From: a bacterium | Lineage (GTDB): Bacteria; SZUA-79; Acidulodesulfobacterales; Acidulodesulfobacteraceae | Direction: 5' to 3' | Length of the DNA: 5,992 nt | NCBI GenBank assembly: GCA_021803845.1 | Contig: JAJZLA010000114.1 | Location: 1-5,992, forward strand | In this document: positions 1-5,992 of the stretch, piece by piece | Position numbering within the stretch: the first letter of the stretch is position 1 | How the letters are laid out: every line of letters starts with the position of its first letter | Made by a program: the position numbers and the translations under genes | The notes under the pieces: generated by a model | The model's input: only the letters and a program-made list of their open reading frames with translations | Database searches by the model: none | What the model was told of the DNA's origin: nothing

Positions 1-57
1 TTTTTTAATTAAAATAGTATAATAACACGGGCGGATAATAAATCGGCTTAATAACGG

Positions 58-78
58 GCATAGATTTTATATCTATGC
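58..78 (+). promoter_or_regulatory. 8-bp perfect hairpin upstream of rplF
   Basis: GCATAGAT at 58-65 is the exact reverse complement of ATCTATGC at 71-78, with a 5-base TTTAT loop. It ends 11 bases before the rplF Shine-Dalgarno sequence. No T-run follows (the next bases are TAAAAGG), so it does not look like an intrinsic terminator. A role as an RNA processing or stability element, or as a translational control site for rplF, is inference. The stem is A+T-rich and only moderately stable. Confidence 0.4.
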
Positions 79-89
79 TAAAAGGTAAT

Positions 90-93
90 AGGA
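90..93 (+). promoter_or_regulatory. Ribosome-binding site deciding the rplF start
   Basis: AGGA at 90-93 sits 8 bases before the ATG at 102. This favours that ATG over the in-frame ATG at 75, which lies inside the hairpin, has no purine-rich site at a workable distance, and would add nine residues not found in L6 proteins. Confidence 0.7.
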
Positions 94-101
94 ATAATAA
101 A

Positions 102-641
102 ATGTCAAGAATAGGAAAGAAAATTGTCGAAATTCCAAAAGAAGTTAAAATAGATCTAAAGAACGGAGTATTTACTTCGTCCGGTCCTCTCGGAAAAGTT
201 TCTAAAAGAATTCCGGAAGGAATAGTATTAGAAATGACGGATTCATCCGTTTCGGTTAAATTAAAAAACAATAATGCCGAATTTGAAAAATTTAGCGGTT
301 TAACGAGAACTATTATTGCTAATTCGGTTATAGGGGTAGTTAAAGGATTTTCAAAGGATTTAGAAATCATAGGAGTAGGTTACAGGGCTGAAGTAAAAAA
401 TAAAATTTTAGTTTTAAATCTCGGTTTTTCGCATCAGGTAAATTTTGAAATTCCGGACGGCATAAAAATCGCAGTAGAAAAAAATACTCTCCTTAAAATC
501 ACGGGATTCGATAAAGAGCTTGTAGGTCTTGTTGCGGCAAGAATCAGAGAGCTTAAAAAACCGGAACCTTATAAAGGCAAAGGAATTAAATATTCGGATG
601 AAGTTATTAAGCGGAAAGTAGGAAAAGCTTCCGGAAAATAA
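102..641 (+). CDS. rplF: 50S ribosomal protein L6
   Basis: Ribosomal protein L6, a two-domain large-subunit protein that binds 23S rRNA near the factor-binding site and the sarcin-ricin loop. The product is 179 residues, the normal family length of about 177-180. It starts with MSRIGKK, the typical bacterial L6 N-terminus, which together with the SD site fixes the start at 102 rather than the in-frame ATG at 75. The second-domain motif GVGYRA is at residues 91-96 and the L6 signature PEPYKGKGI at 154-162. The C-terminus is basic (KRKVGKASGK), as expected for rRNA contact. A 36-base gap separates it from rplR, in the standard spc order. The family assignment is secure; nothing in the protein looks unusual. 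Confidence 0.97.
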   Translation: MSRIGKKIVEIPKEVKIDLKNGVFTSSGPLGKVSKRIPEGIVLEMTDSSVSVKLKNNNAEFEKFSGLTRTIIANSVIGVVKGFSKDLEIIGVGYRAEVKNKILVLNLGFSHQVNFEIPDGIKIAVEKNTLLKITGFDKELVGLVAARIRELKKPEPYKGKGIKYSDEVIKRKVGKASGK

Positions 642-677
642 TATAAAAAAACAGAATAGAAAAAGAAGGAATAAAAT

Positions 678-1034
678 ATGAAAGATAAGATTGAAAAAAG
701 AATTCGCAGAAAAGCGCATATTAAAACCGTAATGAAAAACAACACAAAACCGCGTTTGTGTATTTTTAAAAGTTTAAACAACATTTATGCCCAGGTTTTT
801 TCTTTCGACAATAAAGTTCTTGCACAAGTTTCATCGCTCAATACCGCAGTTAAAGGCAAGATTAAAGGTCACAAGGGAAACGTTGAAACTGCCAAAATTG
901 TAGGCAAAGAAATTGCTGGGCTGTGTTTGCAAAAATCCATAACCGAAGTTGCATTCGACAGAAACGGATATATTTATCACGGCAGAGTTAAAGCTTTAGC
1001 AGACGCGGCAAGAGAAAGCGGTTTAAAATTTTAG
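678..1034 (+). CDS. rplR: 50S ribosomal protein L18
   Basis: Ribosomal protein L18, which binds 5S rRNA together with L5 and helps dock the 5S particle onto the large subunit. At 118 residues it has the usual bacterial length. The N-terminus is strongly basic (RIRRKAHIK at about 8-16), the flexible 5S-binding arm. The core segment PRLCIFKSLNNIYAQV (25-40) and the C-terminal block FDRNGYIYHGRVKALADAA (93-111), ending GLKF, are the most conserved parts of the family. The SD sequence GAAGGA lies 7 bases before the ATG. It is flanked by rplF and rpsE with short gaps, the canonical order. Confidence 0.97.
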   Translation: MKDKIEKRIRRKAHIKTVMKNNTKPRLCIFKSLNNIYAQVFSFDNKVLAQVSSLNTAVKGKIKGHKGNVETAKIVGKEIAGLCLQKSITEVAFDRNGYIYHGRVKALADAARESGLKF

Positions 1035-1047
1035 ATATATGAAAATT

Positions 1048-1053
1048 GGAGGA
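1048..1053 (+). promoter_or_regulatory. Strong SD site selecting a TTG start for rpsE
   Basis: GGAGGA at 1048-1053 is the strongest SD match near this gene and lies 4 bases before the TTG at 1058. A second in-frame TTG at 1046 overlaps the SD itself and cannot be served by it, so 1058 is the better start. Confidence 0.75.
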
Positions 1054-1057
1054 TAAT

Positions 1058-1543
1058 TTGGATAGATTAAACGCTGAAGATTTAAATATTAAAGACAAAG
1101 TCATTCATATTTCAAGAGTAGCCAAGGTTGTTAAAGGCGGAAGAAGGTTTGGTTTTTCGGCTTTAGTAGTAGCGGGAGACCCCGATGCTAACTATGTTGG
1201 GATCGGACTGGGCAAAGCAAAGGAAGTACCTGAAGCTATAAGAAAAGGAGCAGAACAGGCAAAAAAAAATCTTATCCGCGTTAAGGTTCATAAAAATTCT
1301 ATACCTCACGAACAGTATGGAAAAAGCGGAGCAGGCTACGTATTTATGAAACCGGCGCCGGAGGGTACCGGAATTATAGCCGGTGGCGCAATGAGGGCTA
1401 TTTTTGAACTTTCCGGAGTTAAAAACGTTTATGCAAAATCCATAGGTTCTTCTAATCCTCATAACGTTGCAAACGCTACTTTAAAATGCATATCGTCTTT
1501 TTTTTATAAAGGCGAACTAAATAAGAGACGAAACAAACAATAA
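1058..1543 (+). CDS. rpsE: 30S ribosomal protein S5
   Basis: Ribosomal protein S5, a small-subunit protein on the solvent side that contributes to decoding fidelity, the mRNA entry helicase and spectinomycin sensitivity. Started at the TTG at 1058 it is 161 residues; bacterial S5 is commonly about 160-170. The N-terminal S5 RNA-binding domain includes the [20 protein letters not shown] block (17-36), and the C-terminal domain carries [20 protein letters not shown] (102-121) and [11 protein letters not shown] (131-141). The turn that usually reads roughly GD-x-NG-x-VGFG reads [11 protein letters not shown] here (40-50), one residue longer and without the usual Gly. In the usual gene order rpmD would follow, but here rplO follows after 27 bases. 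Confidence 0.96.
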   Translation: MDRLNAEDLNIKDKVIHISRVAKVVKGGRRFGFSALVVAGDPDANYVGIGLGKAKEVPEAIRKGAEQAKKNLIRVKVHKNSIPHEQYGKSGAGYVFMKPAPEGTGIIAGGAMRAIFELSGVKNVYAKSIGSSNPHNVANATLKCISSFFYKGELNKRRNKQ

Positions 1544-1570
1544 TATTTACATTAAGAGGAATACACTATA

Positions 1571-2005
1571 ATGATAAGTTTAAGCGAATTCGGCAGGCAT
1601 AATAATAAAAAAGTCAAAAGACTTGGAAGAGGAGCAGGTTCCGGTCACGGACAAACTTCTGGAAAAGGAAATAAGGGCCAGAACGCGAGGGCAGGCGGAG
1701 GAGTAAGACCCGGTTTTGAAGGCGGACAAATGCCGTACAGCAGGAGAGTTCCTAAAAGAGGCTTTAACAATCCGCTGAAAGAAAAATATGCCGTAATTAA
1801 TTTTTCTGCTATAGAAAATATAAAAAGCGTCGATATTACAATCGATACTTTAAAAGAAAACGGAATTCTTAAGAAAAATGAGAACAAATTTAAAATGCTC
1901 GGCTCAGGAGAGATTAGCAGAAAAATAAATATAGTATGCAATAAAATATCGAAAAGCGCAAAAGAAAAAATTGAAACGCTCGGCGGAAGCGTAAGGATAA
2001 TTTAA
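1571..2005 (+). CDS. rplO: 50S ribosomal protein L15
   Basis: Ribosomal protein L15, a late-assembling large-subunit protein whose long Gly/Arg-rich N-terminal extension threads into 23S rRNA. It is 144 residues, the same length as the E. coli protein. The extension is evident at residues 19-50 ([19 protein letters not shown], then [14 protein letters not shown]) followed by RRVPKRGF. The globular C-terminal part carries the L15 signature region from [10 protein letters not shown] to the terminal [12 protein letters not shown]. An AGGA at 1557-1560 lies 10 bases before the ATG. Only four bases separate its stop from the secY start, suggesting translational coupling between the two. Confidence 0.97.
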   Translation: MISLSEFGRHNNKKVKRLGRGAGSGHGQTSGKGNKGQNARAGGGVRPGFEGGQMPYSRRVPKRGFNNPLKEKYAVINFSAIENIKSVDITIDTLKENGILKKNENKFKMLGSGEISRKINIVCNKISKSAKEKIETLGGSVRII

Positions 2006-2009
2006 ATAA

Positions 2010-3308
2010 ATGGCTCAGAGTTACGAAAATATCGGAAAAATACCTGAATTACGCAACAGGATACTATATACTCTTTTAATGTTTATAGTTTTCAGGGTAG
2101 GAGTGCATATTACTACACCAGGCGTAAATCCGGTTGCTTTATCCCAGTTTTTTAGCGCTACAAACAGCAATTTGTTCGGACTTTTTAATATGTTTACGGG
2201 CGGAGCTTTAGCCCGTTTTTCTATATTTTCTCTCGGTATTATGCCTTATATAAGTTCCTCTATTATTTTTCAGATGCTTCCGATGGTGGTTCCGTCGCTT
2301 GACAGGCTCCAAAAAGAAGGCGAAGCCGGAAGAAAAAAGTTCATGCAATACACAAGGTACGGCACTGTTTTACTGTCTTTATTTCAGTCTATAGGAATAA
2401 GTTACGGAATTATGGCAATGAGAAGCCCTGACGGCATGAGGGTAGTTATGCATCCAGGCTTAAGCTTTCTTATTATATCGGTAATTTCGCTTACGGCAGG
2501 AACAGTTTTTGTTATGTGGTTAGGCGAGGAAATATCCGAACACGGTATAGGAAACGGTATATCCCTTATAATATTTGCAGGTATAGTAGCGGCTATTCCG
2601 GGCGCATTTATGAATACTATAAAGTTCGTACAGACCGGAGAAATAAATATAATGCTACTTATATTAATCGTTGCATTTATGATATTGGTTATAGGATTTA
2701 TAGTATTTGTAGAATCAGCGCAGAGAAGAATTCCTATCCAGTATGCAAAAAAAATGGTCGGCAGAAAGTTATATTCAGGACAGACAAGTTATCTTCCTTT
2801 AAAAATAAATACCCCCGGAGTTATACCGCCTATATTTGCAATGTCGATACTTTTATTTCCGGCTACGATTGCTAATTTTATAAAAATTCCCTTTTTTGAA
2901 AAAATATCCGAATATCTTAATCCTAACGGATTAATATATAATATATTTTTTGTAATTTTAATTTTTTTCTTCTGTTATTTTTATACGGCTATAACTTTTA
3001 AAGTCGACGACGTAGCAGACGATTTGCGCAAATACGGCGGCAATATACCAGGCATTAAACCCGGAAAATCTACGGCGTCTTTTATAGACAAAATATTAAA
3101 CAGAGTTACTTTTATCGGCGCAATATACGTTTCGCTAATATGTCTTATACCGACAATATTAATTAATAAGTTCCACGTTCCGTTTTATTTCGGTGGCACG
3201 GGACTTTTAATCGTCGTAGTAGTGGCGATGGACACTATAGTGCAGATACAGTCGCATCTTTTATACAGAAATTACGACAGTTTATTAAAAAAAGCGTCAA
3301 AAAAATAA
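2010..3308 (+). CDS. secY: Protein translocase channel subunit SecY
   Basis: SecY is the pore-forming inner-membrane subunit of the SecYEG translocon, exporting unfolded preproteins with SecA and inserting membrane proteins. The product is 432 residues, a normal length, with about ten hydrophobic spans at roughly 18-35, 74-93, 117-137, 150-172, 183-203, 213-234, 268-290, 308-330, 367-387 and 394-414. The plug region (GGALARFSIF, 64-73) runs into the SecY signature SIFSLGIMPYISSSIIFQML (71-90). The basic C4 cytoplasmic loop is at about 238-253 (QRRIPIQYAKK). The C5 loop reads IPGIKPGKST (346-355), with Lys350 where E. coli has Arg357. A weak SD (AAGGA, 1993-1997) lies inside the end of rplO, 12 bases from the ATG, so coupling to rplO translation is likely. 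Confidence 0.98.
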   Translation: MAQSYENIGKIPELRNRILYTLLMFIVFRVGVHITTPGVNPVALSQFFSATNSNLFGLFNMFTGGALARFSIFSLGIMPYISSSIIFQMLPMVVPSLDRLQKEGEAGRKKFMQYTRYGTVLLSLFQSIGISYGIMAMRSPDGMRVVMHPGLSFLIISVISLTAGTVFVMWLGEEISEHGIGNGISLIIFAGIVAAIPGAFMNTIKFVQTGEINIMLLILIVAFMILVIGFIVFVESAQRRIPIQYAKKMVGRKLYSGQTSYLPLKINTPGVIPPIFAMSILLFPATIANFIKIPFFEKISEYLNPNGLIYNIFFVILIFFFCYFYTAITFKVDDVADDLRKYGGNIPGIKPGKSTASFIDKILNRVTFIGAIYVSLICLIPTILINKFHVPFYFGGTGLLIVVVVAMDTIVQIQSHLLYRNYDSLLKKASKK

Positions 3309-3339
3309 CTATAATATAAATATAAAAGGGGCAAAAAAA

Positions 3340-3987
3340 ATGAAAAGCAAAATCTTTATTCTTATAGGACCTCCTGGAGCAGGAAAAGGTACCCAGGCTA
3401 AAAATATTGCAGTTACAAAAGATTTCGTACTTATATCTACGGGAGATCTATTAAGGGAAAACGTAGAAAAAAAGACGGAACTCGGACAAATAGCCAAATC
3501 TTATATGGATAAAGGAGAATTTGTTCCTATCGAATTAGTCGCTAAAATAATAAAGACCAACATTCAGCAGAATTTGAATAAAAAAGGTTTTTTGTTTGAC
3601 GGATTTCCGAGAGACCTTTCTCAGAACGTTCTGTTGGATAAAATGCTCAATGAGTTTAACCTTGAAGTCGATAAAGTAATTTATATAGACGTTAAAGACG
3701 AAGCGATTCTAGACAGATTAACGAACAGAAGAGTATGTCCAAAATGTAAAAAAGTTTATCATATGAAATACAATAAGCCTAAGAACGACGAAACTTGCGA
3801 TGATTGCGGAATACCTTTAATAACGAGAGACGACGATAAGCCCGAAGTTATTAAAAACAGATTAGCTACTTATCATAAAGTAACGCATCCGCTTGTTGAA
3901 CATTTTGATAAATTAGGCAAAGTAATAAGAGTAAACGGAGAGAAATCGCCGAAAGAGGTGGAAACCGAAATTCTTTCACTGATTTAA
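3340..3987 (+). CDS. adk: Adenylate kinase, zinc-type (four-Cys) LID
   Basis: Adenylate kinase, a cytosolic enzyme catalysing ATP + AMP to 2 ADP. The product is 215 residues, the typical long bacterial form with a full LID domain. The P-loop GPPGAGKGT is at 10-18. AMP-binding residues are seen in STGDLLRE (33-40) and the signature FDGFPRD at 86-92. The LID spans roughly 126-163 and contains Cys133, Cys136, Cys153 and Cys156 as two CxxC pairs, the arrangement that binds structural zinc in Gram-positive and some delta-proteobacterial enzymes instead of the polar network of E. coli. RDDDKPEVIKNRL (163-175) supplies the following conserved Arg and acidic residues. An AAGGGG sequence lies 8 bases before the ATG. 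The secY-adk-map order is a common bacterial arrangement. Confidence 0.98.
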   Translation: MKSKIFILIGPPGAGKGTQAKNIAVTKDFVLISTGDLLRENVEKKTELGQIAKSYMDKGEFVPIELVAKIIKTNIQQNLNKKGFLFDGFPRDLSQNVLLDKMLNEFNLEVDKVIYIDVKDEAILDRLTNRRVCPKCKKVYHMKYNKPKNDETCDDCGIPLITRDDDKPEVIKNRLATYHKVTHPLVEHFDKLGKVIRVNGEKSPKEVETEILSLI

Positions 3988-3995
3988 CCATATAA

Positions 3996-4736
3996 ATGAT
4001 CAGTTTAAAAAATAAAACAGATATAGAGGGTATAAAAAAATCAGGGCAAATAGTCAGAAAAGTATTAAATGTGCTGGCGGAAATAACTAAGCCGGGCATA
4101 AGAACTATAGAATACGATACAGTCGCCGAACAAATAGCATCGTCGCTAAATGCATCGCCGGCATTTAAAGGATACGGCGGATTTCCTTATTCCGTATGCG
4201 TATCCGTCAATGATGAAGTCGTACACGGCTTTCCGTCGCAGAGAAGACTTAAAGAAGGCGACATAGTCAGTTTGGATTACGGCATTTATTATAACGGATA
4301 TTATGCGGATGCCGCTATTACAATACCGGTAGGAAAGATAAGCGATAACGCATCAAGGCTGATTGAAGTTACTAAAGAGGCTTTAAACATAGGTATATCT
4401 GAGGCGGTAATAGGCAATAAAATAAACGATATATCAAAAGCAGTCGAAGAATATGCGGTTACGAATAAATTTTCGGTAGTCAGGGACTTCGTCGGACACG
4501 GAGTAGGTTTTAAGCTCCATGAAGATCCTCAGGTTCCGAACTATTATATCGAATCGAACGACGTTTTGATTAACGAAGGATTAGTTATTGCGATTGAACC
4601 GATGATTAACGAGTCTTCATATAAGGTTAAGATAAAGCAGAATAAATGGACGGTAATTACTAAAGACAAGAAACTGTCCGCTCATTTTGAGCATACCGTA
4701 GCAGTAACGAAAGAAGGACCTCAAATACTTACATAA
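3996..4736 (+). CDS. map: Type I methionine aminopeptidase
   Basis: Methionyl aminopeptidase, a cytosolic dinuclear-metal enzyme that removes the initiator Met from nascent proteins with a small second residue. At 246 residues it is the short class Ia form, without an N-terminal zinc-finger extension. All five metal ligands are visible: Asp94 and Asp105 in [18 protein letters not shown] (93-110), His168 in FVGHGVG, Glu201 in IAIEPMI and Glu232 in HFEHTVAV. The substrate-contacting His78 (VVHGFP) and His175 (KLHEDPQ) are also present. The gene begins 8 bases after the adk stop and has no clear SD sequence, so reinitiation from adk is the likely way it is translated. The following infA start is 7 bases past its stop. 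Confidence 0.98.
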   Translation: MISLKNKTDIEGIKKSGQIVRKVLNVLAEITKPGIRTIEYDTVAEQIASSLNASPAFKGYGGFPYSVCVSVNDEVVHGFPSQRRLKEGDIVSLDYGIYYNGYYADAAITIPVGKISDNASRLIEVTKEALNIGISEAVIGNKINDISKAVEEYAVTNKFSVVRDFVGHGVGFKLHEDPQVPNYYIESNDVLINEGLVIAIEPMINESSYKVKIKQNKWTVITKDKKLSAHFEHTVAVTKEGPQILT

Positions 4737-4739
4737 GGA
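4735..4739 (+). promoter_or_regulatory. SD site of infA overlapping the map stop codon
   Basis: AAGGA at 4735-4739 shares its first two bases with the TAA that ends map and lies 4 bases before the infA ATG at 4744. The overlap suggests that ribosomes finishing map can pass straight to infA. Confidence 0.65.
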
Positions 4740-4743
4740 ATTT

Positions 4744-4965
4744 ATGTCGAATAAAGAAGATTTAATAGAAGTTGAAGGAACGGTAGTAGAGCCGCTACCC
4801 AATGCTATGTTTAGGGTGGAATTGGAGAACGGCTATAAAGTGCTGGCACACATATCGGGGAAAATGCGGATGCATTATATAAAGATATTAGCCGGTGATA
4901 AAGTTACGGTTCAGCTATCGCCGTACGATTTAACGAGAGGCAGAATTATTTTTAGAGGAAAGTAA
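4744..4965 (+). CDS. infA: Translation initiation factor IF-1
   Basis: IF-1 is a small OB-fold protein that sits in the A site of the 30S subunit during initiation and works with IF-2 and IF-3. The product is 73 residues, the family norm of about 72. It matches the family along its whole length: [20 protein letters not shown] (11-30), [15 protein letters not shown] (35-49), [18 protein letters not shown] (51-68). The HISGKMR segment and the PYDL-x-RGRI end include the RNA-binding face. Having infA between map and rpmJ is typical of many bacteria outside the gamma-proteobacteria. Confidence 0.98.
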   Translation: MSNKEDLIEVEGTVVEPLPNAMFRVELENGYKVLAHISGKMRMHYIKILAGDKVTVQLSPYDLTRGRIIFRGK

Positions 4966-4991
4966 TAAATAAATTAAAAAGGAGTTGACAA

Positions 4992-5105
4992 GTGAAAGTA
5001 AGGTCGTCGGTTAAAAAAATTTGCGATAAATGCAAAGTTATTAAAAGAAAGGGCGTTATCAGAATAATATGCGAAAACCCAAAACATAAGCAGCGCCAAG
5101 GTTAA
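4992..5105 (+). CDS. rpmJ: 50S ribosomal protein L36, zinc-binding form
   Basis: Ribosomal protein L36, the smallest large-subunit protein, a zinc ribbon contacting 23S rRNA. Read by hand from the GTG at 4992, it gives [14 protein letters not shown] continuing through [20 protein letters not shown] to TAA: 37 residues, the common length (E. coli has 38). The zinc ligands Cys11, Cys14, Cys27 and His32 are all present, so this is the C+ form rather than the zinc-free paralogue. The SD GGAG at 4981-4984 is 7 bases before the GTG, and the M-K-V-R start is diagnostic, so the GTG start is firm. A TTGACA string between SD and GTG is probably chance. Confidence 0.97.
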   Translation: MKVRSSVKKICDKCKVIKRKGVIRIICENPKHKQRQG

Positions 5106-5159
5106 TAACAAATTATAATATAAAAGATTTGATATAAAAAACGTGAGGAGTAAATAATT

Positions 5160-5534
5160 ATGGCAAGAATTTCAGGAATCGATTTACCGAAAAATAAAAG
5201 GATAGAAATTGCGCTTACATATATTTACGGAATAGGGCGCGCTTTATCCGTCAAAATTTTAAAAAAAGCCGGCATATCTTTTGATACTAAAGTTAAGGAT
5301 TTATCGGATGCCCAGGTAAACGATATCAGGCAGTCTATAGAAGGAGAACATAAGGTAGAAGGCGATTTAAGAAGAGAAGTGCAGATGAATATTAAGAGGC
5401 TTATAGATATCGGCTCATATAGAGGATTAAGGCATAAAAAAGGTTTGCCGGTAAGAGGTCAAAGGACTAAAACTAACGCTAGGACAAGAAAAGGTCCGAG
5501 AAAATCGACTATAGCATCGGCTAAAGCAAAATAA
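5160..5534 (+). CDS. rpsM: 30S ribosomal protein S13
   Basis: Ribosomal protein S13, at the head of the small subunit, contacts the P-site tRNA and forms the inter-subunit bridge to L5. At 124 residues it is a normal length. The N-terminus [10 protein letters not shown] is highly typical, followed by the helix-turn-helix segment around [10 protein letters not shown] (21-30). The S13 signature [14 protein letters not shown] is at 88-101, and the basic C-terminal tail ([15 protein letters not shown], 102-116) reaches toward the P site. The SD GAGGAG (5145-5150) is 9 bases before the ATG. The 54-base gap after rpmJ is the largest between genes in the window and marks the usual spc/alpha junction; it contains no hairpin terminator that I can see. 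Confidence 0.98.
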   Translation: MARISGIDLPKNKRIEIALTYIYGIGRALSVKILKKAGISFDTKVKDLSDAQVNDIRQSIEGEHKVEGDLRREVQMNIKRLIDIGSYRGLRHKKGLPVRGQRTKTNARTRKGPRKSTIASAKAK

Positions 5535-5569
5535 TTAATCCAAATAAAAATTAATAAAAAGAGGTATCG

Positions 5570-5965
5570 ATGGCTAATATAAAGAAAAACGCACCAAAAA
5601 AAAGAAAAGAGAAAAAGAATATTCAAAATGCTGTAGCCCATATAAAATCTACCTTTAATAATACTATAGTAAGTATTACCGATTTAAGCGGAAATGTCCT
5701 TGCATGGGCTAGTTCCGGAACGAGCGGGTTTAAAGGTTCAAGAAAAAGCACGCCTTATGCGGGACAGGTAGCAGCTGAACAAGCCGCTAAAAAAGTAGCC
5801 GATTACGGCGTATCGAATATTGAAGTTTATATTAAAGGCCCAGGCGGCGGCAGAGAATCTGCATTAAGGGCGCTTCAAAGCTCAGGATTTAATATTACTC
5901 TTATTAAAGACGTTACGCCTATACCTCACAACGGTTGCAGGCCTCCGAAAAGAAGAAGGGTTTAA
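5570..5965 (+). CDS. rpsK: 30S ribosomal protein S11
   Basis: Ribosomal protein S11, a platform protein of the small subunit lining the mRNA exit channel with S7 and S18. At 131 residues it has the usual length. The lysine-rich N-terminal tail (residues 3-16) is followed by [19 protein letters not shown] (24-42) and [20 protein letters not shown] (46-65), then [14 protein letters not shown] (89-102), and the C-terminal signature [18 protein letters not shown] (114-131). Asn121-Gly122 in HNG corresponds to the E. coli S11 site known to carry isoaspartate. An SD GAGG at 5561-5564 lies 5 bases before the ATG. In the alpha operon rpsD and rpoA normally follow; they would be beyond the window. Confidence 0.98.
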   Translation: MANIKKNAPKKRKEKKNIQNAVAHIKSTFNNTIVSITDLSGNVLAWASSGTSGFKGSRKSTPYAGQVAAEQAAKKVADYGVSNIEVYIKGPGGGRESALRALQSSGFNITLIKDVTPIPHNGCRPPKRRRV

Positions 5966-5992
5966 CTATTAAAATATATAAAAAATATATAT
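5966..5992. other. A+T-rich spacer at the window end
   Basis: The 27 bases after rpsK are almost pure A and T with no SD sequence, start codon with coding potential, or G+C-rich stem. They are presumably the start of the gap before rpsD, which is not reached. Confidence 0.6.

Larger units (their letters stand above)
1..101. other. Non-coding A+T-rich leader before rplF
   Basis: No protein could be recognised in this stretch in any frame. In the usual spc order rpsH (S8) would precede rplF with a short gap, but none of the three + frames here ends with anything like the conserved S8 C-terminus (a Gly-Gly-Glu segment followed by a short hydrophobic tail). The forward frames are closed by stops at about 10-12, 20-22 and 4-6, so at least 80 bases before rplF are untranslated. 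The stretch holds a perfect inverted repeat (listed separately) and a TATAAT string at 18-23 whose possible -35 element would lie outside the window. Whether rpsH lies further upstream cannot be seen. Confidence 0.55.

Noticed and set aside
58..78. The hairpin before rplF as an intrinsic terminator
   Set aside because: The stem is A+T-rich and is followed by TAAAAGG rather than a run of T.
75..101. Upstream in-frame ATG extending L6 by nine residues
   Set aside because: It lies within the hairpin, lacks a suitable SD, and adds residues before the standard MSRIGKK start; the ATG at 102 has a well-placed AGGA.
5..370. Antisense reading frame of 121 codons over the leader and rplF
   Set aside because: It is the reverse complement of the secure L6 coding region, shows no recognised domain, and reflects A+T-rich codon structure.
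2516..2875. Forward reading frame of 119 codons inside secY
   Set aside because: It lies in an alternate frame wholly within secY; the product is a low-complexity Arg/Tyr/Ile-rich string with no family resemblance.
4985..4990. TTGACA, a perfect -35 hexamer just before rpmJ
   Set aside because: No -10-like hexamer occurs 16-19 bases downstream (the bases there read CGGTTAAA), and it sits between the SD and start codon of rpmJ, so chance is more likely.
5114..5119. TATAAT string in the rpmJ-rpsM gap as a possible alpha-operon promoter
   Set aside because: The region about 17 bases upstream reads CAGCGC, unlike a -35 element; TATAAT also occurs by chance at 18-23 and 3310-3315 in this A+T-rich DNA.

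Overview
The window is a contiguous stretch of the universally conserved bacterial spc and alpha ribosomal-protein clusters, all on the + strand. The order is rplF (L6), rplR (L18), rpsE (S5), rplO (L15), secY, adk, map, infA, rpmJ (L36), rpsM (S13), rpsK (S11). All eleven genes appear intact. There are no mobile elements, tRNA or rRNA genes, CRISPR arrays or convincing terminators. By eye the DNA is A+T-rich, about one third G+C, with A/T-ending codons preferred throughout, so no gene looks recently acquired.

Layout: bases 1-101 are A+T-rich DNA with no recognisable gene and carry a perfect 8-bp inverted repeat just before the rplF ribosome-binding site. Bases 102-2005 encode four large-subunit or small-subunit ribosomal proteins; rpmD (L30), usually found between rpsE and rplO, is absent. 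Bases 2010-4736 hold secY, adk and map: the protein-export channel, a nucleotide kinase, and the enzyme that trims the initiator Met. Bases 4744-5965 hold infA, rpmJ, rpsM and rpsK, where the spc cluster runs directly into the alpha cluster. The last 27 bases are A+T-rich spacer; rpsD and rpoA would be expected next but lie outside the window. Intergenic gaps are 4 to 54 bases and nearly every gene has a purine-rich Shine-Dalgarno (SD) sequence, which suggests one long co-transcribed operon.

Organism: a bacterium, not an archaeon or organelle (bacterial-type SecY, IF1, L36, adk and map). The adk-map-infA-rpmJ block is widespread, including in Firmicutes and delta-proteobacteria-like groups. 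The protein sequences read to me as closest to low-G+C relatives of the former Deltaproteobacteria, but this is an impression from memory, not a search, and should be held loosely.

I found no undescribed system. The points worth a second look are small: the missing rpmD, the hairpin before rplF, a TTG start for rpsE, an altered turn in S5, and a Lys in SecY where E. coli has the functionally important Arg357.
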